64,000 bases of DNA from Plasmodium brasilianum (GCF_023973825.1 NC_090125.1:927501-991500), one strand, 5' to 3'. Positions 45,179 to 58,066 are shown, counted from the stretch's first letter. The notes: generated by a model from the sequence alone, not told the origin. Numbers and translations are program-made.

Positions 45179-46829
45179 TTACACGTTGTCATATGGCATG
45201 AAAAAGTTCTTTTAAAATAAATTTTAACAAATATTTATGTAACTACAATATGGAAAATGAAATTTTATTTCTCTGAAAATTAAAAAATTCACATGAATAT
45301 GTTAAATGATATATATTAAAATTTTGAGATAAAGAATTATTCTGACAAAAAAAAATAAAAAAAAATAAATGAATAAAAGAATAAAACAGAAAAATAATAA
45401 AAAGAATAAAATAATATAAAATAAAAAAAAAGAGATACATTTAAATGTGTTTCTTTTTTTCCTTTTTTTAAAATTGTTAAAAATGCTATGAATTAAAAAG
45501 AAAAATCTTCAGTATGATAAATAAATGAAAATTGTTAACTGTTCAATGAACAAATGTTATCATGTATATATGTTAGTATGTATGTATGCTGGTATGTATG
45601 TATACTGGTATGTACGTATGCTGGTATGTATGTATGCTGGTATGTATGTATGCTGGTATGTATGTATGCTGGTATGTATATATTCAGGTATATATGTATG
45701 CTTGTATATATGTATTCTTGTATGTATTTATGCTTTTTTGTATATATGTTTATGTGTATATATGTTTAAATGCATATTTATTTATATGTATGTATGTTTG
45801 CATGATTATATAATTATTTATTTATAATGTATATATGTTTTTGTGTGTATATGCCTTTGTGTTGATATATTTATTGAAAATAAGTAAAAACCTAATGTTT
45901 TTACGTTCACGTAAATATATATATATATATATGTGAGACAATAAGCTTTAACAAAATGCATAAAAAAAAAATTATTAGTCAAAAAATTGTACTATAAAAT
46001 AAGCATCCTATTAAATAGTACCTTAATTAAGGATTTTTTTTTTTTTTTTTAAATATGTTTACATAGTTATAAATATATATATTTATAAACATATATTTGT
46101 ACATTTATTTATATATATAGTGTTTTTCTTTTCTCTTATAATAAAAATGAAAAGGATCATTAAAATATCTGTATAATAATGCATAATATTTATTAGACAA
46201 CAATAATATGTATTTATTAATTCTTAACAATAAATATATGTAATAAAACAAGTATAAATATATGAAACTGAATATATTTATAATATATATAAATGTATAC
46301 TACTAATATAAAACGTAAAAATAAACCATGTAAAATATACAAAATGTATTACATTCTTTCTTTTATTATAATTTTATATGATTTTCTTTTCATATATAAC
46401 TTTGTATTTTATTTGTTCACAATATATTCTCAACTTATGCATAAAGAACATTTCAATGAGCACAATGGAAATGAGTAAATTAATAAATATATGTATATTA
46501 TATACATATTATTATATATATAAGTAATATATTTTTTATATATGTAATATGTTATAAATATATAAATATATATACATATCAAAAAAGTTCATGAAAACAC
46601 CTAAATTTCCATTAATATTTGCTTTACATATATTACTATGCTATTTAATTTTTGGGTTTTTTTTTTTTTTTTTTTGAACGTAAAATAATTATATATATAT
46701 AATATATATGTATATGTAAATTTAAAAAACTCTTTTATGTTGTATATAATATAGTCCCTCACGGGAAATATTTTAATTTAATTTTTCCAATTTACAAAAA
46801 CGTAGCATGCATAAATGTATATACAATAC

Positions 46830-46861
<32 letters not shown>

Positions 46862-46920
46862 ATATAATTTATTTCCTTTTTTTTATGTAAATTCTTTTTT
46901 TAAGAGTAATTTTACATGTA

Positions 46921-46952
<32 letters not shown>

Positions 46953-47292
46953 CTCTATTGAGTTATTCTACCTTCTGTTTCTTTTTTTTTCCTATACATG
47001 ATTAGTTAATACTCCGTATGTACATTTTATTAATGAATTATCATAAAATAAATAAATTAATTTTAAGTTAAAAGAATTAAAATTAAATGTTTATGTTTTT
47101 CAAAATATGAATTCTTATTTTATTATTTTTTTTTTTTTTGTATTTATATAAATTTATTTTTAATATATAATTAAAAAATTAAAAAAAATTTTTTTTGGTA
47201 ATTAATTGCATACATATATAATATATATATAATATTATAAATATATATATATGTAATAGTAATAAAAGATGCATATAAATATATATACATAT

Positions 47293-47325
<33 letters not shown>

Positions 47326-49107
47326 AATATAAATGTATATATATAAATATAAATGTATATATCATATGTATTATGTATTAAAAGAATGTATGATTATAGA
47401 CAAACATTGCATACATGGTGAAAAGCATGTTTTACAATATTCTATTTTTTAATATTTATTACAATAATTGATATGTATAATATATATATATATATATATA
47501 TATACATATTACTATGTAAATTATAAAATAAAATTAAAGCAAGAATTGTTTTAATAACTATAACTAGATGGAGGAAATTTACATTGGGTTATATAACAAA
47601 TATAGTTTTTATAAAATTCTTAAAATTTTAAAATGTATATATAATATATATATATAAGTATATACATACATATATTGTAGCGTGAAAAAAAAAAATTTCT
47701 CTTTTTTTCATAATTTACAGTACTTCTAAAAATTGTGTTCATGCAATTTTAGCATTTAAATTTAATATTCTTAAGAATGTACAAAAATATATAAATTTAA
47801 TTAAAACTTCACAAGACTATTTATTGTGAGTATTTTTTCGATAAATACGTAATAAAATTTATTCATATATATTTATATTTATACACTTATATGAAAATTT
47901 GTGCAATTTTACATTTTCTTAATTTTCTTTTAAATTCATACATAAGAATAGTGCAGTTACATAATAATCGTAAAATATATTTAATATATATATATATAAT
48001 ATAATGTGAGTAGGTGGATAAAGTTATTTATGTAATTTTCAGTCTTACTATATTATTAATTATATTTATGAAATAAAAAAAAATTCCTTTGTAAGATTTC
48101 AACGTATATATACAAAAGTAGTATACATATATATGTATATATATATATATATATACATATATATGTATACATTTTTATATATGTATATATTAATGTACTT
48201 TAAAGCACTTTTTACAGTTCTCAATTGAAAATAAAAGAAATAGGAAATAACCAGAAGAAAAGGGAACACATGTAATATGTACATGTAAAAATGTATTTTT
48301 ATATAAAATTATATATGTATATATATATATGTATATTCATATAATTACAATTTTGTATACTCTTTTTTTTTTTTTACGAAATGCTACTACAAGCACTCAC
48401 AAATATACAAAAAGGAGAAAATTTTAGGAAAAAAAATTTAAGTTAATTACTGTTAAAATATAATAGGATATAAATTTATACATACATATATATACATATA
48501 CATATATATATATATATATATACATGTAAAAGTGTTAAATAAGACGTTAAATTTTAATGGTGTTACGAAAAAATGAGGTTTCCCTTAAGTTTATTAATAC
48601 ATTTATATATATATGGAATAAAAAAATGTGTGAAGGGACAATTTTCTAAAAGTAAACAAATGGCGCGTTCTACGAAAATTATCATAAAGTCTTAATTCTA
48701 CTGAAAAACATTTTTTTCTTTTTTTTTTTTTTTGTCCAAGTGAAATTAAATGATTCAAAGTATAAAAAAGGGTGTACATTTATATTAATGCAGCTATACA
48801 AATATAATAATATACATATATATATGTATATATAGTGCTTATAAGAGTCCATTACATCATATATTTATGGTTGTACTATTAAAGTTTATACTTTTTTTTT
48901 TCCGCTTTCATATTCATTATTTCTCGTTACCTAAAATTTTTTTTTTTTAATTATGTTAAAGACTCATTTTTTGAGTATTCATTATTGCGCCTTTTTTTAA
49001 GTAGTTAAAAGTGGAACAATTTTTTTTTTTTTTCCCCTGTTTTCTTGCTTTATTAGATTTAATATAAATGGTAGTGTTCAAATTTACATGATCTTTTAAT
49101 TATGTAA

Positions 49108-49154
<47 letters not shown>

Positions 49155-49980
49155 AATTTCAATTCTTACCTTTTTGTAACCTAAATGTGAACTTCACAAT
49201 ATTTCCGAACATTCAAATAATTGATTTAAAGTTTAGGAAGCTGCTTACTGTTATGTTATGCATTGTTCGTTCAGTTTTGTTCATTTCAGTCCTCTTCTTT
49301 ATTTTATTATTTTTTTTTTTCATTGTTTCTAATTAGTACATTTGTAAAAAAAAAAAAAAGTGTTAATGAAAAGAACTTTTGATTAAAAAAGTTAATTAAA
49401 GTAAAGCCGAAGTCAAAACAGTTTGCAATTAAGAAATAAATTTTTTTGTAACATTGCAATGAATTTATACACGAACGTGTTAATCTTTTATTATTATTAT
49501 TTTTTTAATCATTTAAATTAAAAATTAAATCAAATTCCCACTTCTTTTTGTGTAATAGTTTTGTGTAAAATTAAAAAAAAAAAAAATGGCCGTTCACATG
49601 AATTGTCAACATTTAATTTTTCAATGTTTATGTTAAAAATGTAATATACAATCCATAATTTTGCAAACAAAATTTTGCAGTATTTTCTTATAAATTTTAA
49701 GTAGTGTGTATGTTTAAGTATATACAAAATTGTACAAGTATTATACATAATATTTTGTGGCATGTACACAAGTACAATTTTAGCAAATTTAACACCATAT
49801 ATACAACAGTGGACAATTTTCCAACTTGTTATAACGGTTAAATAAATAAATATTTATATACTTTTTTTTTAATTTGTTATAAAGTTCGTTGTAACTCATT
49901 TTATTAACTTCGTTAATTTTTTCGTTTCTCAAATTCATTACTTCTGAATTTCTCACTTAATGCATTTTTTTGTTTATTTT
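44016..49980. other. Very A+T-rich region without recognisable genes
   Basis: About 6 kb with no frame of coding composition. (TA)n tracts are frequent (for example 45138-45172, 46834-46862, 46918-46946, 47290-47330, 47478-47504, 49105-49138) and poly(dA:dT) runs are common. By hand count the stretch 47041-47340 is about 7% G+C, while lines around 46081-46440 are nearer 14%. The upstream part contains the promoter of the 272-residue gene. The region could include a centromere, untranslated or non-coding RNA genes, or simply neutral spacer. Confidence 0.6.
45572..45745. repeat. 16-bp tandem repeat (TGGTATGTATGTATGC)
   Basis: About ten degenerate copies of a 16-bp unit, best conserved at 45590-45680. 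Three overlapping Tyr/Cys/Met/Val-rich frames stay open across it because the unit lacks stops; I regard these as artefacts of the repeat. Confidence 0.9.
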
Positions 49981-50255
49981 TTTTATAAATTACATATGTT
50001 ATAGCTAGACAGGGTGGAACACAATTATCGTTGTAGTGCTAGCGTATACGAAAAACCAGAACGAGAAAGAACTCAACCGTGAACATGTAAAATTAATTTA
50101 ACATTTGTTTTGTTTTGTCTCATCGCACGGAGAAAATTGTTCATATGAGAAAAAAAAAAAAAAAATGCGACTATCTACTACGTTAGAAGGTCTAGTAGAT
50201 GAATTTTCGCAGCACATTAATCATATTGAAATATATTTATACATGTAAATGTACG

Positions 50256-50296
<41 letters not shown>

Positions 50297-51377
50297 TTGT
50301 GTGTGTAACATGAGCGAAGCGAAAAAGGAGGATGCATTTTTGAAGGCTAAGAAAACGAGAAAACCTCACCTTTTATAGATTAATATAGAGAGGAGTTATA
50401 AATTTATTTTAAAATACAAACAGTCAACTAGTGAGTAATGAGTAATGATTTAATGAACAACTTCTTATTTACTGTTTTATTAAAAAATTACAAAAAAAAC
50501 TCAATAAATGTTTTCTTTTCATAAAAGAGAAATATTGTGTCTTAAGCATTTGCAAATGAAAAAACAATTTAATCTTTCTAAGTAATTCCATCAGCTAAAA
50601 TTCAAAATAAACGATAGTTCTATAAATTTTTGTATATAAGAATATATTTCAAAATGTTTTATGCGAATATAACAGACCGTGCTGTTCCGTTGTGCAATGC
50701 TTTTCTCTTAAAAAAATGATTTCATACAAAACGTATATGTATATATACATATATATATATGTGCACATGTATAAATTTACACATAAAGGTATATAGTTAA
50801 TAGATAAAATTTATTTTTCATTTTGAACAATTGAGTAGTATATTATTAATTGCGGGTTGAATGAGATTTATTAAGGGAAATTTTTCCCCCATACAAAAAA
50901 CAAAAAACAAAAAAAAAAAAAGCGTAGTTCATAAGTATATATTGAATATATTTTATATAAAAAATGTAAAAAAATTGAATACTGCAATTTTTTGAAGCAT
51001 ACGATGAATGTTACTTTGATGAATATTTTTGAAACATGTACACGAAAATAAAAATTATAATTTTATAAAAACATTCTATTTAGTACTTAAACAAGTGAAA
51101 AATAAGATTAACTCGACAAAAATTACAGAAAAAATGTAATTTTTAAAAATACTCACATAACATATTTTTTTTCTTAAATTAAGCAATATTAAAAAAGGGG
51201 GAGAGGGCGAAAAACAATAAAATAATTTTTGATCGTTTCAAAAGAGTTCTTGTAAAAATTTTAAAATAGGTAAAACATACTACTAAAAATGTACTACTGA
51301 ATATGTGAGTCAAAGTAAACAAGTGAAGAAATAAATTTTATTATATAGTTTTTTACGCAACATAATTATTAATAGTT
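49981..51377. other. Gene-poor stretch with a locally G+C-richer island upstream of tRNA-Pro
   Basis: The segments at about 50001-50100 and 50160-50215, plus 50308-50380, have clearly higher G+C than the surrounding DNA, including GCTAGACAGGGTGG and a nearby CTAGC. A 22-codon ATG frame (50310-50378, MSEAKKEDAFLKAKKTRKPHLL) lies in the last. I cannot assign any known small RNA. The remainder to 51377 is ordinary A+T-rich DNA. Confidence 0.4.
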
Positions 51378-51449
51378 GGCTACTTAGTCTAGTGGTATGA
51401 TTCTCGCTTTGGGTGCGAGAGGTCCCGGGTTCAATTCCCGGAGTAGCCC
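51378..51449 (+). tRNA. tRNA-Pro (anticodon TGG)
   Basis: A 72-nt cloverleaf. Acceptor GGCTACT pairs with AGTAGCC, with discriminator C. The anticodon stem is CTCGC/GCGAG around the loop TTTGGGT, giving TGG. The T arm is CCGGGTTCAATTCCCGG. Internal pol III promoters are intact: A box TAGTCTAGTGG and B box GGTTCAATTCC. The first TTTT downstream lies near 51486. There is no intron and no encoded CCA beyond the chance CCA spanning the end. It reads proline codons of the CCN box, chiefly CCA. Confidence 0.97.
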
Positions 51450-51532
51450 ATGTATTAACGTTTAAAAACTAAAACAGAGCAAATATTTTGAGATAAAAAA
51501 AAAAATTTTAAATAAATAATTTTTGCTCCTAC

Positions 51533-51564
<32 letters not shown>

Positions 51565-53654
51565 CCCACGTTTCCTTATTCATATGTAATAGAAAAATTT
51601 AGATTATTTTTGTATTATTATTTAAAAAGCGAAATTATGAAGGCGTATTACTGTGTTTACTGTATGTTGTGTGCATAACGAAGATAAAAGATTTGTATAA
51701 AATGCTTAATGTGTTACATGTATAAATACATTACATATAATAATGTATTTATATTAAAATTATTGGCGTATTATCACATATGCACATTTTTTAATATAAA
51801 CGTGTGTAGCAATAATAAACAAAATAGCGCATAACGGAACTGCTTTATTTTTTTGTGTATTTTTTTTTACATATTTATACTTATACAATGAGAATAAAAT
51901 TTTACGTGATATATATTACTAATTCTATAAATAAATGTATTCATGATTGATTACTCATGGTTTATATTATTTTTTATTTTATTATATTGTATATGAATAC
52001 ATAATTGTAATATTTATTATGCAATAAAAGCTACTAAAACAGTTGTTTAGCAAAAACGCAAGGCTATTTGTTGGCACTATTTTTTTTTAATTTGTGTACA
52101 GATTAATTCGATGACAAGTAGCATATTCGTCAAGTGAAATATCCTCCCTTTCTTCATAATTTTTTTTTATGGAAAATTAAGAATACAATAAATTATTATG
52201 CAGTGAATGAAAAAAAAGAAAAAAGAAAAATGAAAAAATAAAAAAGAAAAATGAAAAAATAAAAAAGAAAAATGAAAAAATAAAAAAGAAAAATGAAAAA
52301 AGAAAAATGAAAAAAGAAAAAAGAAAAAAGAAAAAAGAAAAAAATCGCATATTAAATAATTTCATGTAATACTTTTCTTATTTTGTATCCGCGCAAAAAG
52401 GAAGAATAACGGAAGAATAAAAATGTAATTGTTATAATTTTACATGTAAACTCATTTGTGAGCTTTTTCTAATAAAAAGATTAAGCTGTGCATTTTTCTG
52501 TAATCTCAGGAAAAATTTATAAATGTTTTTCTTGTATATCTTCTAATTTTTTTTTTCTTATGTATGTGTATGTATAAGCGTATAAGTGAAGTTCTCATTC
52601 AAAATTTTAATTGATAAGAAGCGAATAACATTCAATTCAAATTAATAAAATATGCTGTTCGTTTTGTTTACATTTACATTTCATTTTAATAAAATACGCA
52701 TGTGATAAATTTTTCCAAATGGTTCAACTTTAAAAGGGGAAAAGCCACTAATGAAATCCTGGCTTGACAGAGATTACGAATATTTAAGTAGTAACTATGC
52801 ACAATACAACATATAGTATGTATCGTAATAACTGTGTAAATAATAGCCAGTGACCGGGATACACTTAAAAAATGATTAAGCAAATAAAAGCTACATAAAC
52901 GTACTCACGACATGTAAGTATGTAAGTATGTAAGTGTGCATGTATGTGTGTATGTATATATTAACCTATCCTTTACGCAGGAACTTCCAACAATAAGGCA
53001 AGTAAATCTTTTTTTCAAAAATTATGTCAGAGAGTTCGCTTCCATTTCTTATGTGACCATAATAAATAAATCTGCTGTTTATTATACTTAAAAATTATAA
53101 ACACTATTTTTTTTTTTTTTTATTTATTTTGCTTAATTACTCAAAAGAGTTTTTTCTTTTAGATTCCTTTTGCTTATATAAAAATGTATTATATAAATAT
53201 TATATACATATAGTTGTTAAAATATAAAGAGTGAGAATATTTCGTTTTGCTTTACTCCTTTAAAAAGCTTTTCTTTTTCCGCTTATCCCCCATCATTATT
53301 ATATAAATAATTATATGTACATATATATATTATATATATAATGTCATGATGTGTTTATTTATTTTTTTTAATTTGATAAACTTTCAATAGTACATTATTA
53401 TTATTATGCTCAAGCACATGCAGCTATGCACACACTACTGAACGATTAAAAAAAAGCGGAACACAAAATTAAAATCATTATATAGGGAATGACAATACTT
53501 TAATTATATTGCTATATATTAAAATTAACACTAAGTGTAATAATAAAAAATTTGTGCAAAATAAATAATATTTTAAAAGCAAATTTTGAAAATAATTAAA
53601 TTTTTCATCACCTTCCAAGATATCATTTTCTTATTTATGTTATATACATATATA
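51450..53654. other. Spacer between the two tRNA genes
   Basis: About 2.2 kb of A+T-rich DNA with (TA)n tracts, a GAAAAATGAAAAAATAAAAAA repeat (listed separately) and a TAAGTATG run near 52914-52940. No gene recognised. Confidence 0.6.
52205..52345. repeat. A-rich 21-bp degenerate tandem repeat
   Basis: About four copies of a GAAAAATGAAAAAATAAAAAA unit that shorten into GAAAAAAGAAAAAA units. The plus strand is almost free of pyrimidines other than T. Confidence 0.85.
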
Positions 53655-53726
53655 TAGCAGCGCGTGGTTTCGATCCACGGTCCTGGGGGTTATGAGCCCC
53701 CCACTCTTCCTCTGAGCTACGCTGCT
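53655..53726 (-). tRNA. Initiator tRNA-Met (anticodon CAT)
   Basis: On the minus strand a 72-nt cloverleaf reads AGCAGCG ... CGCTGCT plus discriminator A. The anticodon stem GGGGG/CCCCC encloses CTCATAA, giving CAT. Three features mark the eukaryotic initiator rather than the elongator: the A1:U72 end pair, GATCGAAAC in the T loop in place of GTTCRA, and the run of G:C pairs below the anticodon loop. A box TAGCTCAGAGG and B box GGATCGAAACC are intact. No intron. It supplies Met-tRNAi for eIF2-dependent start selection. Confidence 0.95.
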
Positions 53727-55597
53727 TTCAATAAAATTATATAATCAATATGTCATATATTTTTTATTTTTTCCTCATCTAAAAAATATTATCATTACAA
53801 ATTAATGGTTTGCACTTCTGTATATTGTTAACATATATATATAGGTATAAGCGTTTATCACATACATAAATATATATATATATATATATATAATATATAT
53901 ATATATATATACAGAGAATTATATGCATATATAATATTTTTTTTTTTTTTTTTTTAAATATACGCGCGTACAATAAAAACTCTACTTTTTTTTTTTTTTT
54001 TTACTAAATTTTATATTAAAATATTATGCATATTCTTATATTTATAAAGGACAAAACATTTTTGCTATTTTTTAAAAATAATTTAGTTTATTCTATAAGT
54101 ATTGATTTTCTTCTACAGAAGCTATATCTACATGGGCTTACAAGTGCAATTGAAACAACTAGTAAAAACGAAGGTAAACACAAAAAAAAAAATTAAAATA
54201 AAACAAACTGGAAAGATATAAAACAAATTGGAATGATACAAAACAAATTGAAATGATACGAAACAAATTGGAATAAAATAAAACAATGTGAAATATGAAT
54301 AACAAGAATATAGGAAAAACAAGAGTATAGAAGGTAAAAGTATTTTATATGTAAGAATGTAAGAGTGTTAAGAAGTAAGAGCTTTTTTCTTGTATTATTA
54401 ATGACCTGAAACAAGGAGAAAAAAAAAGAGAGCCCCATTTGTGCAAGTTTTTGATGCATGTAAAATGTAAAAGTCCTTGTGAAGATAATACCTTGTGTTA
54501 ATAGTTCATGTTTCTTTAACGTTATTCATAGTAGTTTCACATACATTCAATAACACGAATTTATATATACCAGCTTATGGTAGAACCTCACCAGCTTATA
54601 CATTTCAACAAAATCTAGAGGGTTATATAAAATTGCCGTGATTACATATTTATATATATATATATATGCCTAATATTTATTTGGGAAAAAAAAATAGAAT
54701 ATTAAGATTGTACATATATATATGTATAAATATACCACAAGCAATTCAGTTATATGCATAAGAACACGTTTATGCGAACCCACGTTTATATGAGCTTATA
54801 TTTATGTAAGCACATACCTATATGAGCTCATACCTATACAAACGCGTATATATATGAACATAAATTTATATGAATACAGGTTTATATAAACATATATATA
54901 TGTATGTAGCCGAGTCAACCTTTTAAAAGCGCTAATATGTATTCTCCCACCCCAATCAGGCCCTTTACGTTATTTTTATAACATGAAAACGTAGAATGAA
55001 AAAAAAAAAAAAAATAAAATAATTTAATTTATAATTAATTGATAAATCATTAAGTTAAATTTATTAAAAAAGTATCAATGTTCCCATTAATGTAAATACA
55101 AAACTCAAAAATTAAACTAAGAGAATTAAAATCAAATGAACAAAAAATAAAAGTATTGTTTTATTGTTTACTATAATTGTATGCTCTTTTCACAAAAAGG
55201 GAGGGGGGAAAAAAAAAATAAAAAATAATTATAATTGTGCCTTCAGGGATAATGAATTCGTTTTGTCACCATACACATAATACATGTGTATGTTCGTTTT
55301 TATTTAGTTCGTATAGCTTATATTTGATAAGTAATTTGTAAAAACAAAGAAAAGAGAAATATACTTTAATTCATTTTCCTTGATACATAATACAACGCAC
55401 AAAAAAAAAAGAGAAAAAAGAAAAAATAGAAATTAATAAAAACGATAAAACTGAATGGGAACATTTTAACTAACTTGCGGTGTAAATACTTGTCATTTCC
55501 TTTACATTTTACAGTTCTTTTTTATATAATATTAGCTTTTAAAGAGAATTATATATGTTATAAGAAAAAATTTGCATTTATTTTTATTAAGGTGAAA
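53727..55597. other. Gene-poor A+T-rich region
   Basis: About 1.9 kb. It contains (TA)n at 53870-53910, poly-T at 53938-53955 and 53986-54002, a degenerate 20-bp repeat (listed separately) and a run of ACGTTTATATGAGC-like degenerate repeats at about 54770-54910. No coding frame recognised. Confidence 0.6.
54203..54297. repeat. 20-bp degenerate tandem repeat (AAACAAATTGGAATGATAC)
   Basis: Four to five copies of an AAACAAATTGGAATGATAC-type unit with scattered substitutions. Non-coding; the frames crossing it on the minus strand are Phe/Ser/Cys-rich repeat products. Confidence 0.85.
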
Positions 55598-55732
55598 ATG
55601 AATTACTTTTTTTCCTTAAAAAAAAAAAAAAAAGAACAAAGAAAGAAAGAAAAAATAAAAGGAAAACCACCCTTTATTTTACGAGCTGGTGTTTTACAAG
55701 AAATGTTCAGAATTAAAAATACAGACGTTTAA
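55598..55732 (+). CDS. Possible small protein or terminal exon
   Basis: The frame from ATG 55598 encodes MNYFFSLKKKKK, a Lys/Glu/Arg linker and then KGKPPFILRAGVLQEMFRIKNTDV before TAA. The last ~25 residues have balanced composition and look like a real protein end. It could be a 44-residue protein or the last exon of a spliced gene; an acceptor-like TTTTACAG lies at about 55508-55515. No family recognised. Confidence 0.25.
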   Translation: MNYFFSLKKKKKEQRKKEKIKGKPPFILRAGVLQEMFRIKNTDV

Positions 55733-56018
55733 TAATACTTCTTTTTCTAATTAGTAAACAAATTAGTAATCATATATCAAAAATTTGCTCAACAATGAGC
55801 TCGCACAAATGTGTTCATACATATATATATATATATATATGTACATTTATATATGTATGTATATGTATTTGTACGTATTTATATTTATATATATGCGTAA
55901 ATGCACATATACACACACGCACACACTATGGAGTGCCCTAATTTTCTGCTATTATCGAACTTGCTCTACCAACTCTATGGTTTACTACTTTAACAAAATT
56001 GCTATTTTCATTTTTATA

Positions 56019-56250
56019 TTATACTTCATCATCTCCACATACACATTTAATTATTGTTTTACCTTTTACTGAAACCTATTAATAAGAAGAACACATTTTA
56101 TTTTATTTATTTTTTTAAAAAAATTTACCGTCTCTTGTGAACATTTTAAGAAGGCGTTTACTAATTCTTTGGTTAATGATAAAATTGAGTTTAAAAAATT
56201 GTTTATTCGTGGATTACACCAAAACAAGGAATTGTTTAAAATTATATATC
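56019..56250 (-). CDS. Candidate small spliced gene (3' exons only recognised)
   Basis: Two minus-strand segments join cleanly. 56250-56129 encodes GYIILNNSLFWCNPRINN then FLNSILSLTKELVNAFLKCSQET. After a 53-nt GTAAAT...TTAATAG intron, 56075-56019 encodes VSVKGKTIIKCVCGDDEV and a stop. The 5' segment begins just after an AATAG acceptor-like site and has no ATG, so at least one upstream exon would be needed. A short ATGAGCATTCCATTG near 56302 is a possible start, but no GT donor follows it. The amphipathic helix pattern and balanced composition suggest coding, but I cannot name a family. It could be chance. Confidence 0.3.
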
Positions 56251-58066
56251 CTATTTGATTTAATAGTTCATTTTAAAAATAAGATGCCAATGGAATGCTC
56301 ATCTTTATATATATCAAATTAGCATAGAGTCGAAGTTAAAAATTAAGGCAAACCTAAAATAGCTATTTAAAATATAAAAATAAAATAAGGCAAAAAATAC
56401 AATACAAAGAAAATTATAATTTATAATGGTCATACGAAAGTTATTCCCTTTTTAAGGCTTTATTTTGTTGAAAAAAAAAAATAACAAAAAATACTGAGCT
56501 TTTCTTCACTTAAGAAATTATACTTTTTATTTCAGTTTTAGAACGCCCAACATAATAAGAACTTTTTCTTTTTTATTTTATTCTTTTCCCCCCTCGTGCA
56601 ATATTTAAACGCCTTTTTATAATTATAATTCCAGTAGAGCATTTATACGTAAAATTTGCACAGAAGACAACTAATTAACCTTATGCACATATATATTTAC
56701 ACAAGATGTAAAATGCACACATTTTGAAATGTAATATAAATGTTTTCAAAAAAATTAACACATACAATTATTAGTACCCTAAACGCTTTAAACAACAATA
56801 AATGTAAATTTCTCTCGAGGGAGAAAAATACTCTCAATTGAAGGGGGAAATAGAAAATAAATATGTATTTTTATTTTTTACAAGAAAAACAAAAAAAAAA
56901 AAAAAAAAAGATACTAAAACAAAATAATTATTGCAATCATGGCTATATTTACATTTCATGTATGTGCCATATTATACACGGAATTCATTTAAATAATTTA
57001 GCTGTAAATATACGGTTACCAAAATATATATTTTGAAGCTATAAAGCATAATTAATGGTATAAAAAAAGGAGTATGTCCATTTTTCAATCTCTGTTCCTA
57101 TTGACTATATATGTATTTTTTTGTTTTAAAATAAAAACAATGTTTTTTTTTTTTTTTTTTTTTTTTTTTTGTAATAGTTTCTACTTATTACCTAAGCGTT
57201 AGTTTATCATTCATTTTTTGGATTATGTTCATTATTTTTATGCTTCTTAAAATTTTCTTATTTTAAAGAATTGTTTAATTTTTCAATGTATATAATTTTT
57301 AACTGCTAGATATGCCAAAAGCAGGATAAACGTTTGAAGTGCTAAAGTAAGGGAAGCAATAAAGCACTGAACCTGTTGATGTGAAAGAACATATATTCAC
57401 ACACACCCACGAACATGAACATGAACATGGACATATGCACATGTATATACATATGTGTATACGTATGTGTTTGTTTGTTTACGTGTATTTGGTCAGTTTC
57501 CAAGTTTTCACTCAAAAAATGAGGGTTTATATGTCTATTTCATTGTTTAAAAATCGTAGAGAAATTAGAAGTTCCGAAAATACTTTGCTTCTAATTAAAA
57601 CATACACAAATTAATAAGTCTATACTAAATGGAGTTTGAAAAATAGCCGAACACGAGGATAAACAGTGTTAGTGATTATATGTACCTTTATAGTAGTAAA
57701 ATTAATGGTGTAATAAAAAATTTGTTCTGTGTTAAAAACATCAAAATTTCATTCTTTAAGTGTGTAAACATATTTGTGTACAAATATTTATGTGAACAGT
57801 TGAATGAATTTTTTTTACCAATTTTCTTTATTGTGTACAGTGAAAAGACTTATTTCATTGAATTTTTTTTTCATACTTGTGAAAACGTAAAATATGGGAA
57901 AAGGTGTTTTTCCCACTTTTTACGTTTTCAGCCACAAATGCTGCATTATTTTATTTTTTTTTAAATGTAAATTTTACCTGCACAGGTAATACATTTCTAC
58001 AATATCTAGCTATTTAAGTTTTTTTATACAATTTATGGTTATTTTGTTGCCTTTTTTTTTTTTTTT
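56251..58066. other. Gene-poor A+T-rich region with a strong inverted repeat
   Basis: About 1.8 kb with long poly-A (56891-56909) and poly-T (57142-57170) runs and an ACATGAACATGAACATGG run near 57412-57432. The frame 57680-57964 (+) starts with ATG, but its product is Phe/Cys/Tyr-rich and it spans the hairpin described separately, so I do not call it a gene. Confidence 0.5.
57881..57929. other. Near-perfect inverted repeat (22-nt arms, 5-nt loop)
   Basis: Left arm 57881-57902 begins GAAAACGTAAAA and ends TGGGAAAA. The right arm, 57908-57929, is its reverse complement except at two central positions. The loop is GGTGT. The stem includes two G+C-containing blocks (ACGT and GGG/CCC), so it is not a by-product of A/T simple sequence. 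Confidence 0.9.

Noticed and set aside
45525..45827. Three overlapping Tyr/Cys/Met/Val frames
   Set aside because: Produced by the 16-bp TATG-type satellite.
57881..57929. Hairpin considered as a microRNA precursor
   Set aside because: Plasmodium lacks the RNA interference machinery, and the loop is shorter than usual for a precursor.
57680..57964. 95-codon ATG-initiated frame
   Set aside because: Phe/Cys/Tyr-rich, no recognisable end, and it spans the 22-bp hairpin; kept as non-coding pending transcript data.
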